Shown: positions 45,567 through 57,100 of the stretch, piece after piece
Layout of the letters: each line of letters begins with the position of its first letter
Position numbering within the stretch: the stretch's first letter is position 1
Source: Owenia fusiformis
Lineage: Eukaryota; Annelida; Polychaeta; Sabellida; Oweniidae
NCBI GenBank assembly: GCA_903813345.2
Contig: CAIIXF020000009.1
Coordinates: 24,269,759-24,333,758, forward strand
Length of the DNA: 64,000 bases
Reading direction: 5' to 3'
The notes under the pieces: model-generated
What the model saw: the letters and a program-made list of their open reading frames with translations, nothing else
The model's database searches: none
Told to the model about the DNA's origin: nothing
Program-made: the position numbers and the translations under genes

Positions 45567-46658
45567 CGAGGGGTGATTCAAAAGTAATGGACAAAATTTT
45601 ATAGGCATACTAAATTTCACCCAATCAGTCTAATTTTTTCACAGTGAATAGATCAATCAATTCTCTACTTTGTGTCGAATTCTCATTTAAATGCATTTGA
45701 AATTGTTTCAGCTATGCGTAACCATGGTAACAAGGGTAAGCATGGGTGGAATTGGTTTTTTAATGATAATTGAATGTTTTTGTCATTTTTGCTTGATTTC
45801 GTTTTAATGACTCAATTACCACACATGATATGTCTAACAAGCATGGTAATGCAATTGTCAAGCAAGACTCACATGCCCATGGTCTACATGACCTGTAATA
45901 AATAGGTATAAGGGACGTTATTATCACAACACTAATGACATTGCTCAATTTTTAAAGTTACTTTCCATGCGTTATACAAAAAATAATCGAAATAAATTGA
46001 TATTGTCTTGGGCCTTCCAGATCGCTTTAGATCTAAGACTCTCGTATCCCCTTCACTAAAGTGTTTGTACCATCGCTCAATGGCTTGCCTTGACAAGGCC
46101 TTGTCTCCATGTGTCTCTTTTATTTTCTTGACAACTGCCTGCCTTGTCTCTCCAGTAGCTACCAAATATTCAATAACAACCCTTTGCTTAACTTTGATTT
46201 GTTGTAAAGTAGACATTTCTTGGATGTGTGTGAGTCTAAGAGTCTGATCTACTTTCTGACTCACTGTGACTCATCATTCTTAGAAATATCATTGTGATGT
46301 CATAGCACAATTGGTTGCTGAATTTAGAACTCAACAGCAAACACATGGGCATGTGAGTCTTGCTTGACAATTACATTACCATGCTTGTTAGACATATCAT
46401 GTGTGGTAATTGAGTCATTAAAACGAAATCAAGCAAAAATGACAAAAACATTCAATTATCATTAAAAAACCAATTCCACCCATGCTTACCCTTGTTAACA
46501 TGGTTATGCATAGCTGAAACAATTTCAAATGCATTAAAATGAGAATTCGGCACAAAGTAGAGAATTGATTGATCTATTTCCTGTGAAAAAATTAGACTGA
46601 TTGGGTGAGATTTAGTATGCCTATACAATTTTGTCCATTACTTTTGAATCACCCCTCG
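45567..46658 (-). mobile_element. deletion derivative of a mariner transposon with about 315-bp inverted repeats
   Basis: The ends CGAGGGGTGATTCAAAAGTA and complement are flanked by TA (45565-45566 and 46659-46660), the Tc1/mariner target. The inverted repeats extend about 315 bp (to about 45882 and from about 46348) with few differences. Between them is the N-terminal part of a mariner transposase. Long, well-matched arms with a gutted centre are the mark of a non-autonomous derivative. Confidence 0.85.
45932..46264 (-). pseudogene. mariner transposase N-terminal fragment (HTH DNA-binding part only)
   Basis: The 110-aa frame contains RQAVVKKIKETHGDKALSRQ, AIERWYKHFSEG and the hallmark KRSGRPKT, matching the helix-turn-helix/GRPR-like linker of mariner transposases of the Mos1 group. 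It ends in unrelated inverted-repeat sequence just after RSGRP, so the whole DDD/DDE catalytic domain is missing. It could at most make a DNA-binding peptide. Confidence 0.85.
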
Positions 46659-46779
46659 TATATGTACATTTTTTCAAGCTGTACATGTACTAACAATACA
46701 TGAAACACTATACATTATATAACATACATTTTTCACTAGATCCATAGTTCCATGTTCTATTATTATGCAAAGTAAATTA

Positions 46780-46957
46780 CAGTAAAACCTGTATATCTGA
46801 ACACCTCTCAATGTGAACACTTTTTCTCAGTCCAAATTTTGTTCTCTCCTATTGACTGATTGACTTGCATATTAAGAAACCTTGAAATGTGAACACCAAC
46901 TTATACAATCACTTTTTGCTGGTCCTAGAGGCATTCAAGATTAGACAGGTTTTACTG
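46780..46957. mobile_element. CAGTAAAACCTGT-family MITE, TA flanks, 178 bp
   Basis: The ends CAGTAAAACCTGTATATC and complement ACAGGTTTTACTG, TA on each side, enclose a non-coding centre with GAACACC phrases. Confidence 0.8.
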
Positions 46958-46959
46958 TA

Positions 46960-48035
46960 TTGTAGAAACACTTAATTAGCTCTGCTTAATTTGGCGGATT
47001 TGTTCAATTTCAAATGCTAGCGACTATCTAATTTGGAGGGTTGAGAATTTAGCTTAAGAAGTCTTGGTAAAGCCATCTTTGCACACTCCGGTCTTTACTG
47101 TGTTCGACCAACGCGAGCCGAGTGAACAAAAATGGGTATAGCACTGACATTCAAATCTTAGTTCAGTTCCAACGAAGCAATCTCAATTTACATTTGGATT
47201 TTCCAAGATATATCTGAAAATTGGCGGATCTTTAAATTGGCAGATTTTTTCATTCCACTAAATTAAAACAGGAGCCATTAATTAAATGTTTCTACAGTAA
47301 ACTTTATCTAGACATACACTCAGACTGGATCCTTACAAATTATGTCCTTCTGTTCAGTAGGTACATTTGTATCACACATATTATTTTGCAATTTTCGTTA
47401 CTACAATTACCAAATAACTGATGAAATAAGTGAATACTTTTCATATCTTCCAGCTAATATTTACTAGACTATACAATGCATGTTAAGGTAGAATACAAAA
47501 CGTTTTGAGGAAATGTACAGTTATACCAAAAACACCTTAACTGTTTCTTCCATTTTTCAGAATAGATATCACATAAGAATTAACTTTGAATAGGACTGTT
47601 GAAAGTGTCCTTTAACACATACAAGTCTCTTGTACTATCCAGTTAGTTCCTAAAACATGTAGCAAAGTCTCTTACTCAAACTGTCACAATACAATTTGTA
47701 TAACAATCTGAGAAAGCTTTGAAAAAGAAAATAGGATATAATGGATAAAACACTAGGGTCAGTTTTTGGAACAGTCGTAACTTATGATTTGGTCGCAAGT
47801 CATTGTTCATAAAAAGTAGTCAATGGTTTTCTCGGAATAGTAAGTTACAATTGTACCAAATACTAACCCCTGCGTATAATACTTTTCAATGGCACACAAA
47901 TAAACAGTGTCATTTATGATCCTCTTTAATAGCAGATAGATAAGAAGACACTGGCTGCTTTTCAATGCAAGGGATCCCCTACTATTCAAGTCAGAGATAC
48001 ACTGCTATTAAATACAACACATAAGAGACAGACTG
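46960..48035 (-). other. 3' flank and probable 3' UTR of the Kelch gene
   Basis: About 1.1 kb with no coding sequence and no recognised element. The poly(A) site of the Kelch gene could not be fixed. Confidence 0.35.
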
Positions 48036-48198
48036 CTATACGATACATGCAGTATGTGTGATTGGAGCATCTTTCATTCTGCGATCTTTTCTTATTGTCA
48101 TAGCGACACAGCTTAACCAGCTGCGACTTGTTGGCATCTCCCCCACAATCTCCCAAGCATCTTTTTCTTCGTCATAACACTCGATGGTATCATGATAC
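48036..48198 (-). CDS. Kelch gene exon 7 (terminal)
   Basis: Follows CAATTCCAG-type acceptor and ends at TAG (48036-48038). It encodes YHDTIECYDEEKDAWEIVGE, PTSRSWLSCVAM, and a basic tail ending THTACIV. Confidence 0.93.
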
Positions 48199-51100
48199 CT
48201 GGAATTGTGGAGTAACAATGATTGTAAAATGAATACAGTAAAACTTGTGTATATGGAACACTCTCAGCACTGACCAAAATTGTTCCTTTTTTATACAGAT
48301 GTTCCTTACAGAGAGGTGTTCCATCACAGAGGTTTTACTGTATCAGTTCCTATGAAAACCAAAGAAAATTAATTGCAATGATTATTTAAGAAATATACAC
48401 TGAAGAGCAGGGCTACTAGTTTCAAATACACCCCGCAGGGTCTAGGCACAAACATTTTCTGTACCCCGAACGACCGAAGGGAGTGAGGGGCTCGAAAGCT
48501 TTTGTGCCTAGACCTAAGGGGTGTATTTGAAACTAGTAGCCCTGCTCTGAGGTCTATATTACGATTCGAACATGAAAACTCAAAAGAATATTGCAAAATC
48601 GTCAATTTCGATGTTCATTTTCACTTTTTTCATTTCTACTTCCGGTTGAGCGTTTGGCTGTTCCAATTTGTTTACTTACCTCCTGACCCCGACGTAAGTT
48701 TTTTATTGACATTTCGGCCTATTTTATTGGTTTCACGCATATCTACTACATTGATAATTATTGAAATTATTGAGATTACAGTTTACAAATGCTCCGACCG
48801 ACCGACTGGACAATTTCTCCCTGCCATTTTGAATTTTGCAGACGAGAGGGGGATGCGAAAAGAACGGAACTGCCTAAACTGACCAATGAGTGCACTGTTG
48901 AAACACTTAGTACAGAGCCGTGGATTTGATCTCGAATATAACCCAGCTGAAGCATTGACTTTGTTTACAGTTTATAGAAGGCATGAATACAGTCATGTTT
49001 GAATTTCAGTTAAACCTCACTTACGTAGCAGCACAATAGAATGAACTTTTAAAGAATATACGATATAAAAGAAGAGTACATTTTTCTAGTGTTTGTTAAG
49101 CATGCGACACGAAGGACGTATCAAATGGATCATGGCCATCATGAGCCTACAGCCCTTGGCCACCTAATAGCCAGTTCTCATGGTTTACACATTACAGAAA
49201 CTTCATCACATCACTTTATACTTGAAAACAACTGCAATTATTTTTTTGGAAAAATGAAAATAACATAGATACCTGTCCCATCCTTCCTCCCCTCCACAGA
49301 CATAGACTTTCCCATCTATGACAGCAACACCCGGACGATAACGTCGCTCATTCATAGGTGCACGTAGCTCCCAGGTGTCTGTTTTTGCATTGTATCTCTC
49401 AACCTTGTTGGTATTCTCAGTAGATGCATGCCATCCTCCTGTAACATATCAACATATTGCCTGATCAACAATAATATTTTCAACTTAACTCAAAATAACA
49501 TTTCCTTTCAATCATAATATGCACGGGGATAAGCAAAACGAGGGCGAAGCCATGGACTGCGACTCCCGTAATTCAAAACAAGGTAACAACGCATTATAGC
49601 TGAACAATGGCGGTAAGTCCAAACTTAATTTGGAAGGCATGTTAGGATTTGGGGTAGATTATTGGTTTGGATATTCTACAGAATAGCTAGTATGTTCCAG
49701 TCGGTGATCAACATATTCATACTCCACCTGCAATGGCATTCTTGGTGCTCAGCTGTCCAATAGTTTAGCATAAACACAAATGAATTCGAAATCTGTCACA
49801 AAAAATGTAATTTTGTCAATATTTGTCCCTAATATACCGATTTAAACAAAGGAATCAGAAATGACATCGAATTAATATAATTATTCATGTTCTGTTGTTA
49901 CAATTACATCTTCGTGTGATATTTGGTAAGCGGAAAACGTACAATTACATAGAAAATTGGAATTTATAATAGTCGCAGTCCATCCATCTGCCCAACGCAG
50001 TCCGTGACTCAGTGTTGCTTTATATCTGAAGCTGAACGCAATCACAGCCAAGGGTAGATAGCACAATGTGTGTACAGGTGTGGCCAAAATGGAGCAACTT
50101 TGGACAAAATTGAATATAAAGGGCTATTTTAATAGACCTACATCGTGTCTCAATCCATTCTGCAAATATATACAAGCTGTCAAATACAGCTGAAATCATG
50201 AATTTATGGTAGCTAGCAATATTGATGGACTGTTGGAAAGATCATCCAAAATTACATTAACTCACCAACTCTCCAATTATTTGATATTTTCCTGATATCT
50301 TAAATGCTAGTTAATGTACCCTTCCCCAACAGCTTTTATTGCATCATCAAAAAGTTAATTGTTTCGCATTTCTACTTCTTATAAAAAGTCTCACCACTAT
50401 CCAATTATCTATATATTTAACCCTATCCACAAATTGGTTTGTAATAAACATATTACGTTGTCATCTTGCGCTCTACTGTTCTGCCAAATACGCTATTGAA
50501 TTGCCATATTTCTAGGTCTTAAACGATACAATATAGCAATTTGGGACATTGATTCAGGTAATAGATATATGTTAATCAACGTAACTTTGAATGATAATCT
50601 GGATGCTGACTTTCTTTTCCTGAAACAATAATAGTGTAGGAATATAGTTTACACTATCTTATTTATTTCGTGTTCGCGGCTGGACTGCGTTGCTTAGAAT
50701 ATCAATGGAGGCTGTGTTGCGTTGTTGAAATAGCTTTGTTTACTGGACTGCGTCCACTATGAATGCGCAGTTTGAATCTAATTTTCTCCTCATGAACACA
50801 TTCTATTATCAAATCATTTTCACGAATTATACTCGGAGCCTCAACTAACCTTTAGATATCAGAAACGTGTTAAAACTCCTTTCAAATGTATAGTAAATTA
50901 AATAATATGCACATATTTTACAGGTAAAATCAGAACTTTGCTACTGTTTTAACTTGATCTGGACAACTGCTTACTTTCTTATCTACAGACCAACAGTAGA
51001 TACAGAGTAATATTTTGGTCACCGATTAGACACTACGATAGCATTTAAAATACCTGGATTTCTCTATTTTGTCGGAAGAAGCAGAAGGCACTGCCGGATG

Positions 51101-54100
51101 TCCCTCCATTTTGGCGCTGGGCTGCGGTGTAAAGTTACACGAGTCGCAGTCCGTGGCTTCGCCCTCGTTTTGCTTATCCTCTGTGATATGGATCAAATTG
51201 ATTCACTTTTCTCCTACTGAGGTAATATTCATGAATGACAAAACTGAAACCTCTCTACTGAAAATGAAGTCCAGGGATGTCCCCAGAATTTTTCAAAGGG
51301 GATGCATCTACATCATCAAAGCTTACGCTTGAAGCCAACATTTTCTACCTCATTTCGCCAGAGCACATAGTTCTTCTTTCCTTCGATCTCATTCTCTTCA
51401 GCAACATTATGAATTCTCCAGGAATGGCCCATGAGTACAATGCAAAACACTCAAAGAAGCAAGGGTTTAAGATTAAACAATAAACATACCTATGACATAT
51501 ATGTATCCATTGAGTGCACAGGCTGCTGAACCAGACCTTGCTATTAACATTGGACTTTTCTCCACCCAAATATTGGCCCTAGGGTCATAACATTGCACCA
51601 GGTCTATACCATCTCCATCCTCTAGTACTGCACCCCCTGAATCATATAGAAGTGTATAACATTATGTTACAGTGTACAGTGAAACATGTAAAGTGGAACA
51701 CCTTTAGAAGTGGAACAACTCTGTTAATGGAACATTTCAGAGTCCCAAGATCAACTTACAAAATGAACCTCTTTAAATGGAACACCTTCCAAGTGGAACA
51801 CTTTCAGAGGTACCAAAGGTGTTCCCCTTAGACAGGTTTTACTTTATCTCTAAAATATGCTGAGTAAGATATTTTTAGCAAACCAACACATGTGACCCAT
51901 TAGATATGCAATTAATAGAAATTCAACCTTATTCGCTTATTTAGCAATAATTTCTTGAAAAATTACAAGAATTTATTTTATCCTTGGTTGCAGAAATTTG
52001 GTTAACAATGTTATTTTCAATTCATACATCAAATTGTTAATTTGACAACAAGACAAATTACCTGTTATGTAAAGCATCCCATCATGTGCAACCACAGCTG
52101 GACTTGTAACAGCCATTCTCATAGGAGGTACAAAACTCCAGGAATTTGTCATTGGGTTGTAGCGTTCTAGACTGTCTAAACGGGATGATCCCTCCCAGCC
52201 ACCTACTGCATAGATGTAACCATCTAACATTGAAAGCCCTGAAATTGTGGAACACACAGTTAATTGTGACTTCCCTTCTATTTCATATGTACATTAATAG
52301 ACTAGATGCGAGTAGAAATGATCTTGATTTACTTCATTAAATATTCAAAATTCAGTCAAAGTGATGTCATATTTGAAATCTACATCTAAAAATACATCTA
52401 AAAATATGGTTTCGAAAATTGTTTATCATCTTTGAAAATTTAATCTTTTTTGAAAATGTGACTTCTAGTTCGGGTTGATTCCCCATATTCCCCCGTATTA
52501 CAAAATCACAAAAAGTGAAACATATTTTCTTGTATTACATACCTAGCGAAGCATTTGTATGGAAGTCAATGGGAAAGTTAGCGGGCTATATCCACCGATA
52601 TTGCCCGATTACCCCGATATAGCCCGCTTACCTCGTTTTGATATTAGATTTCTTTAATAACCATGATAATATCATGACGTCACGTCATTGATACAAAGTA
52701 ACCATGGGAACAAAGGCATGTAATACATCAGTTATGTCACTATGACGTGAAATATGCCTTCGTTCTTGCCCAAATATAGAGCCTCCCAAGGTCGGCCTAT
52801 ATTGGGAGAACTCAGGCATATTTCACGTCATAGTGACATAACCTTTAAGTATTGGACATATAACATTTTCTTTTACTGAGCATACTTTAATAGACGCTTT
52901 TCCATATCCCCGGGGAGTTAGTTCTTTAGCTGGCCGTTAGAATGCGCGCATGGTTGTGTTCGGGCAAATTTAAGTTAAAGGGAACTTTCTCCTATACCCG
53001 CCATGCTATCTGACCCGAGCGAGCCACCTGGTGGTGAAACTGGTAACTACCTACTCACATTTGCGTTATTGGTACTGGTACATATAAACATTCAGGCCTG
53101 TGGCCAGAATTTGCCAAGGGGGGTTCACTTTTTGAAAAATTCCAGGGGGGGTTCACTTGTGACAATTTCGGTCCAAAAATGGCCAAAATCACTTACAAAG
53201 TTCTCAGAATGGTGAAAAAATGCATAATTTTGAAAGATCTTTTGGCCAGGCTAGGCTACAGGCCTGACATATAATACTGTCTGATGTAGTGTCAAACAAA
53301 TTGAGTATTAGCTAGAAAATATTTCACTGATCAGTGTTGTAAAATCATATAATCTGTCTTTAGCGGGTTTCAAGCGGACAATGAACATGTTGACCGTTGG
53401 TGCTAGTTTGCGATGGTTATCACAATATTAAGCTATTAAAGCGACAGGGTCCAATATAGTCTGTTGAAACTGTGAATAATAACCGTTTTTAGTTATCACA
53501 TAAGACCAATAGTTGGGTCAAGAGTTGGTAAGTACTCGTTATTTTGTGACTACCAGACTTCTCTGCAGAGTGCAATATAAGTATACACAAGGCATTAACA
53601 TGACAAAATGTCACCACCTAGTTGCTCACAATATTATGAGTTCAAAATTAAGTCAGATTTGAATTTCTGAGAACTTGTAAAGTCAAATTTGAACTTCTGA
53701 AAAGATGTAGATGATTTTGAAAAAAAAATTTGGTCAATTTGAAGCAAGTTGAAAACAGACCTTTTTGACCTTGAGAAGGTCATTAAAGGTCAAATGTCAA
53801 ATTTAAAGTCAGATTTGAATTTCTGAGAACATGTAGATGATTTTGAAAAAAAAAATTAGTCAATTTGAAGCAAGTTGAAAAAAGACCTTTTTGACCTTTT
53901 TTGACCTTGAGAAGGTCATTGAAGGTCAAATGTCAAATCTAAAGTCATATTTGAATTTCTGAGAACATGTAGATGATTTTGAAAAAAAATTTAGTCAATT
54001 TGAAGCAAGATGAAAAAATACCTTTTTGACCTTTCTGAAATTGAGAAGGTCATTGAAGGTCAAATGTCAAATCTAAAGTCAGATTTGAATTTCTGAGAAC

Positions 54101-57100
54101 ATGTAGATGATTTTGAAAAAAAAATTTAGTCAATTTGAAGCAAGTTGAAAAAAGACCTTTTTGACCTTTTTTGACTTTGAGAAGGTCATTGAAGGTCAAA
54201 TGTCAAATTTTAAGTCAAATCTAAAGTCAGATTTGAATTTCTGAGAACACGTAGATGATTTTGAAAATTTTTTTTAGTCAATTTGAAGCAAGTTGAAAAC
54301 AGACCTTTTTGACCTTTTTTGACCTTGAGAAGGTCATTAAAGGTCAAATGTCAAATCTAAAGTCAGATTTGAATTTCTGAGAACATGTAGATGATTTTGA
54401 AAAAAAATTTAGTCAATTTGAAGCGAGATGAAAAAATACCTTTTTGACCTTTTTTGACATTGAGAAGGTCATTGAAGGTCAAACGTCAAATCTAAAGTCA
54501 GATTTGAATTTCTGAGAACATGTAGATGATTTTGAAAAAAAAAATTAGTCAATTTGAAGCAAGTTGAAAAAAGACCTTTTTGACCTTTTTTGACTTTGAG
54601 AAGGTCATTGAAGGTCAAATGTCAAATCTTAAGTCAAATCTAAAGTCAGATTTGAATTTCTGAGAACACGTAGATGATTTTGAAAAAAATTTTAGTCAAT
54701 TTGAAGCAAGTTGAAAACAGACCTTTTTGACCTTTTTTGACCTTGAGAAGGTCATTGAAGGTCAAATGTCAAATCTTAAGTCAGATTTGAATTTCTGAGA
54801 ACACGTAGATGATTTTGAAAAAAAAATTTAGTCAATTTGAAGCAAGTTGAAAACAGACCTTTTTGACCTTTTTTGACCTTGAGAAGGTCATTGAAGGTCA
54901 AATGTCAAATCTTAAGTCAGATTTGAAGGTCAAATGTCAAATCTAAAGTCAGATTTGAATTTCTGAGAACATGTAGATGATTTTGAAAAAAATTTTAGTC
55001 AATGTGAAGCAAGTTGAAAAAAAACCTTTTTGACCTTGAGAAGGTCATTGAAGGTCAAATGTCAAATCTAAAGTCAGATTTGAACATCTGAGAACATGTA
55101 GATGATTTAGAAAAAAATTGAAGTCAGTCTAAACAGTATTTGTTAAGTTATAGGAAGTTGTAAGAAATTGTTACAGACGCCAACCGCCGGACGCCAACCG
55201 CCGTCGCAAAAAAACGGAGACCATAACAATATGTCACCACTTTTGGTGGTGACATAACAAGGCATAACATGGCAAAATGTCACCATCTAGGCGCTCACAA
55301 TATTATGAATTCAATCTTAAGTCAGATTTGAATTTCTGAGAACTTGTAGATGATTTTGAAAAAATAAATTGGTCAATTTGTAGCAAGTAGAAAAAGATCT
55401 TTTTTGACCCTGAGAAGGTCATTGAAGGTCAAATCTTAAATCATTTTGAACTTCTGACAACTTTTAGATGATTTTGAAAAAGAAAATTGGTCAATTTGAA
55501 GCAAGATGAAAAAAGAACTTTTTAACCTTGAGAATGTCATTGAAGGTGCCAACCGCCAACCACCAACCGCTGTCAAAAAAAACGGAGACTATAACAATAA
55601 TACAATAATAACAATAATACAATATGTCACCACTTTTTGGTGGTGACATAACAAATACACAAAAAGAATTGTTTATAGGTATTCTCACCTAGCTCAGATC
55701 TTGGGACATTAAGGGAAGCCATTTCCAGCCAGTTATCAAAACAGGGATCATAACGCCACATGCTCTTACTCGCTGATCCATCAGGAAACTCTCCCCCTGC
55801 CATATACAGCTGATTATTACCTGAAATACAGCAATAAACAGATTGTTACTAATCAAGATAAAGCCATATACAGCTGGTTGTTACCTCAAATACAGCCATA
55901 TACAGATTGAGATATAACCATATACAGCATGTGAAATAAAGTCATTTACAGCCTGTTGTTACCTGAAATAAAGCCATATATAAATGAATTAGCAACAGTT
56001 TGTATACATCTAAAATATAGCCATACACAATTGGTTATAAAAGCTGTCTGAAAGGAATACTTTCAGAAATTCAAAATGATGTTCCAATTCAGAGGTGTTC
56101 CACTTTCAGAGGTTCTTTTCATACACAACTTACGGGAAAAGGAAAGAGATGTGTTCCACTTATGGAGGGGGTCCACTTATAAGTTTTACAACATACATTC
56201 ATAAAAAAATATCTAGCAATATACAACTAATACTGACTGACTCTAATTGCCTTTTTCTGAATCCTTTAACTTTCTCAAATTTTAGTCTCAGAGTTAAAAT
56301 ACATCCCTACCTGATACAACGAGGCCATGTTTACTGACAGCAAATGGAAGACAAGCCATCGTTTTCCAGTGATGAGTCATAGGGTCAAAGCTCTCAACAC
56401 TTCGTAAGACAACCTTATCATCCTCCCCTCCTACTGCTATGATCACTTCCATATAACCTAGGTACAAACAGTCAGAATAATTAAAGCTTATGTACTGTAG
56501 CATACATTGTATGTCTTTCATTTTTGGAATGTTTTAAAATTGGGGCCCAAAATTGCTCCTCCCCACACAAACTGGGCAATTTAGACGACAAACTGACATC
56601 ACTGGGCATTGCTTTTTAAATTTGGGCATTATTTTTCAAAATTTAGAGCCCCCCACCCTATCAAAAGCTGGCTACGAACATGCATATATGTAAGCAAAAT
56701 TGTAAATTCTGACTGACTATCTCTAGCAAAGGACTCAGTTTAGAATCTCTCTCAAACGCTTAAGGTAAAGTAGGACTCCGAGTGATATGTAACTTATTTT
56801 TGTAAGTCCCATTTACCTGAAGCTTTCCTTGGTCGGGTTCTTGGAGTCCTCATTTCTTGCCGTCTGTCCTGCAACAACTGATAAGCCTTTGCCTCTTCCA
56901 CAATCTTACGACAATTTGGGGACTGCACAATTACATTGTGTCTCGTTGATATGTCATAGAGGAAATATGGGCTCACAAGCGGTAGACGTACATGCTCAAA
57001 GACATCATCAAATTCGACACCATGTGACTCTTTATCATGTTCATACCAGTTCAGAACAGCATTAAAAACAATTTCCTCATTCTCGACACCTAGATCGTCA

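Noticed and set aside
53640-55530. CRISPR-like array of regularly spaced direct repeats
   Set aside because: The units are contiguous tandem repeats without unique spacers, in an intron of an animal gene.
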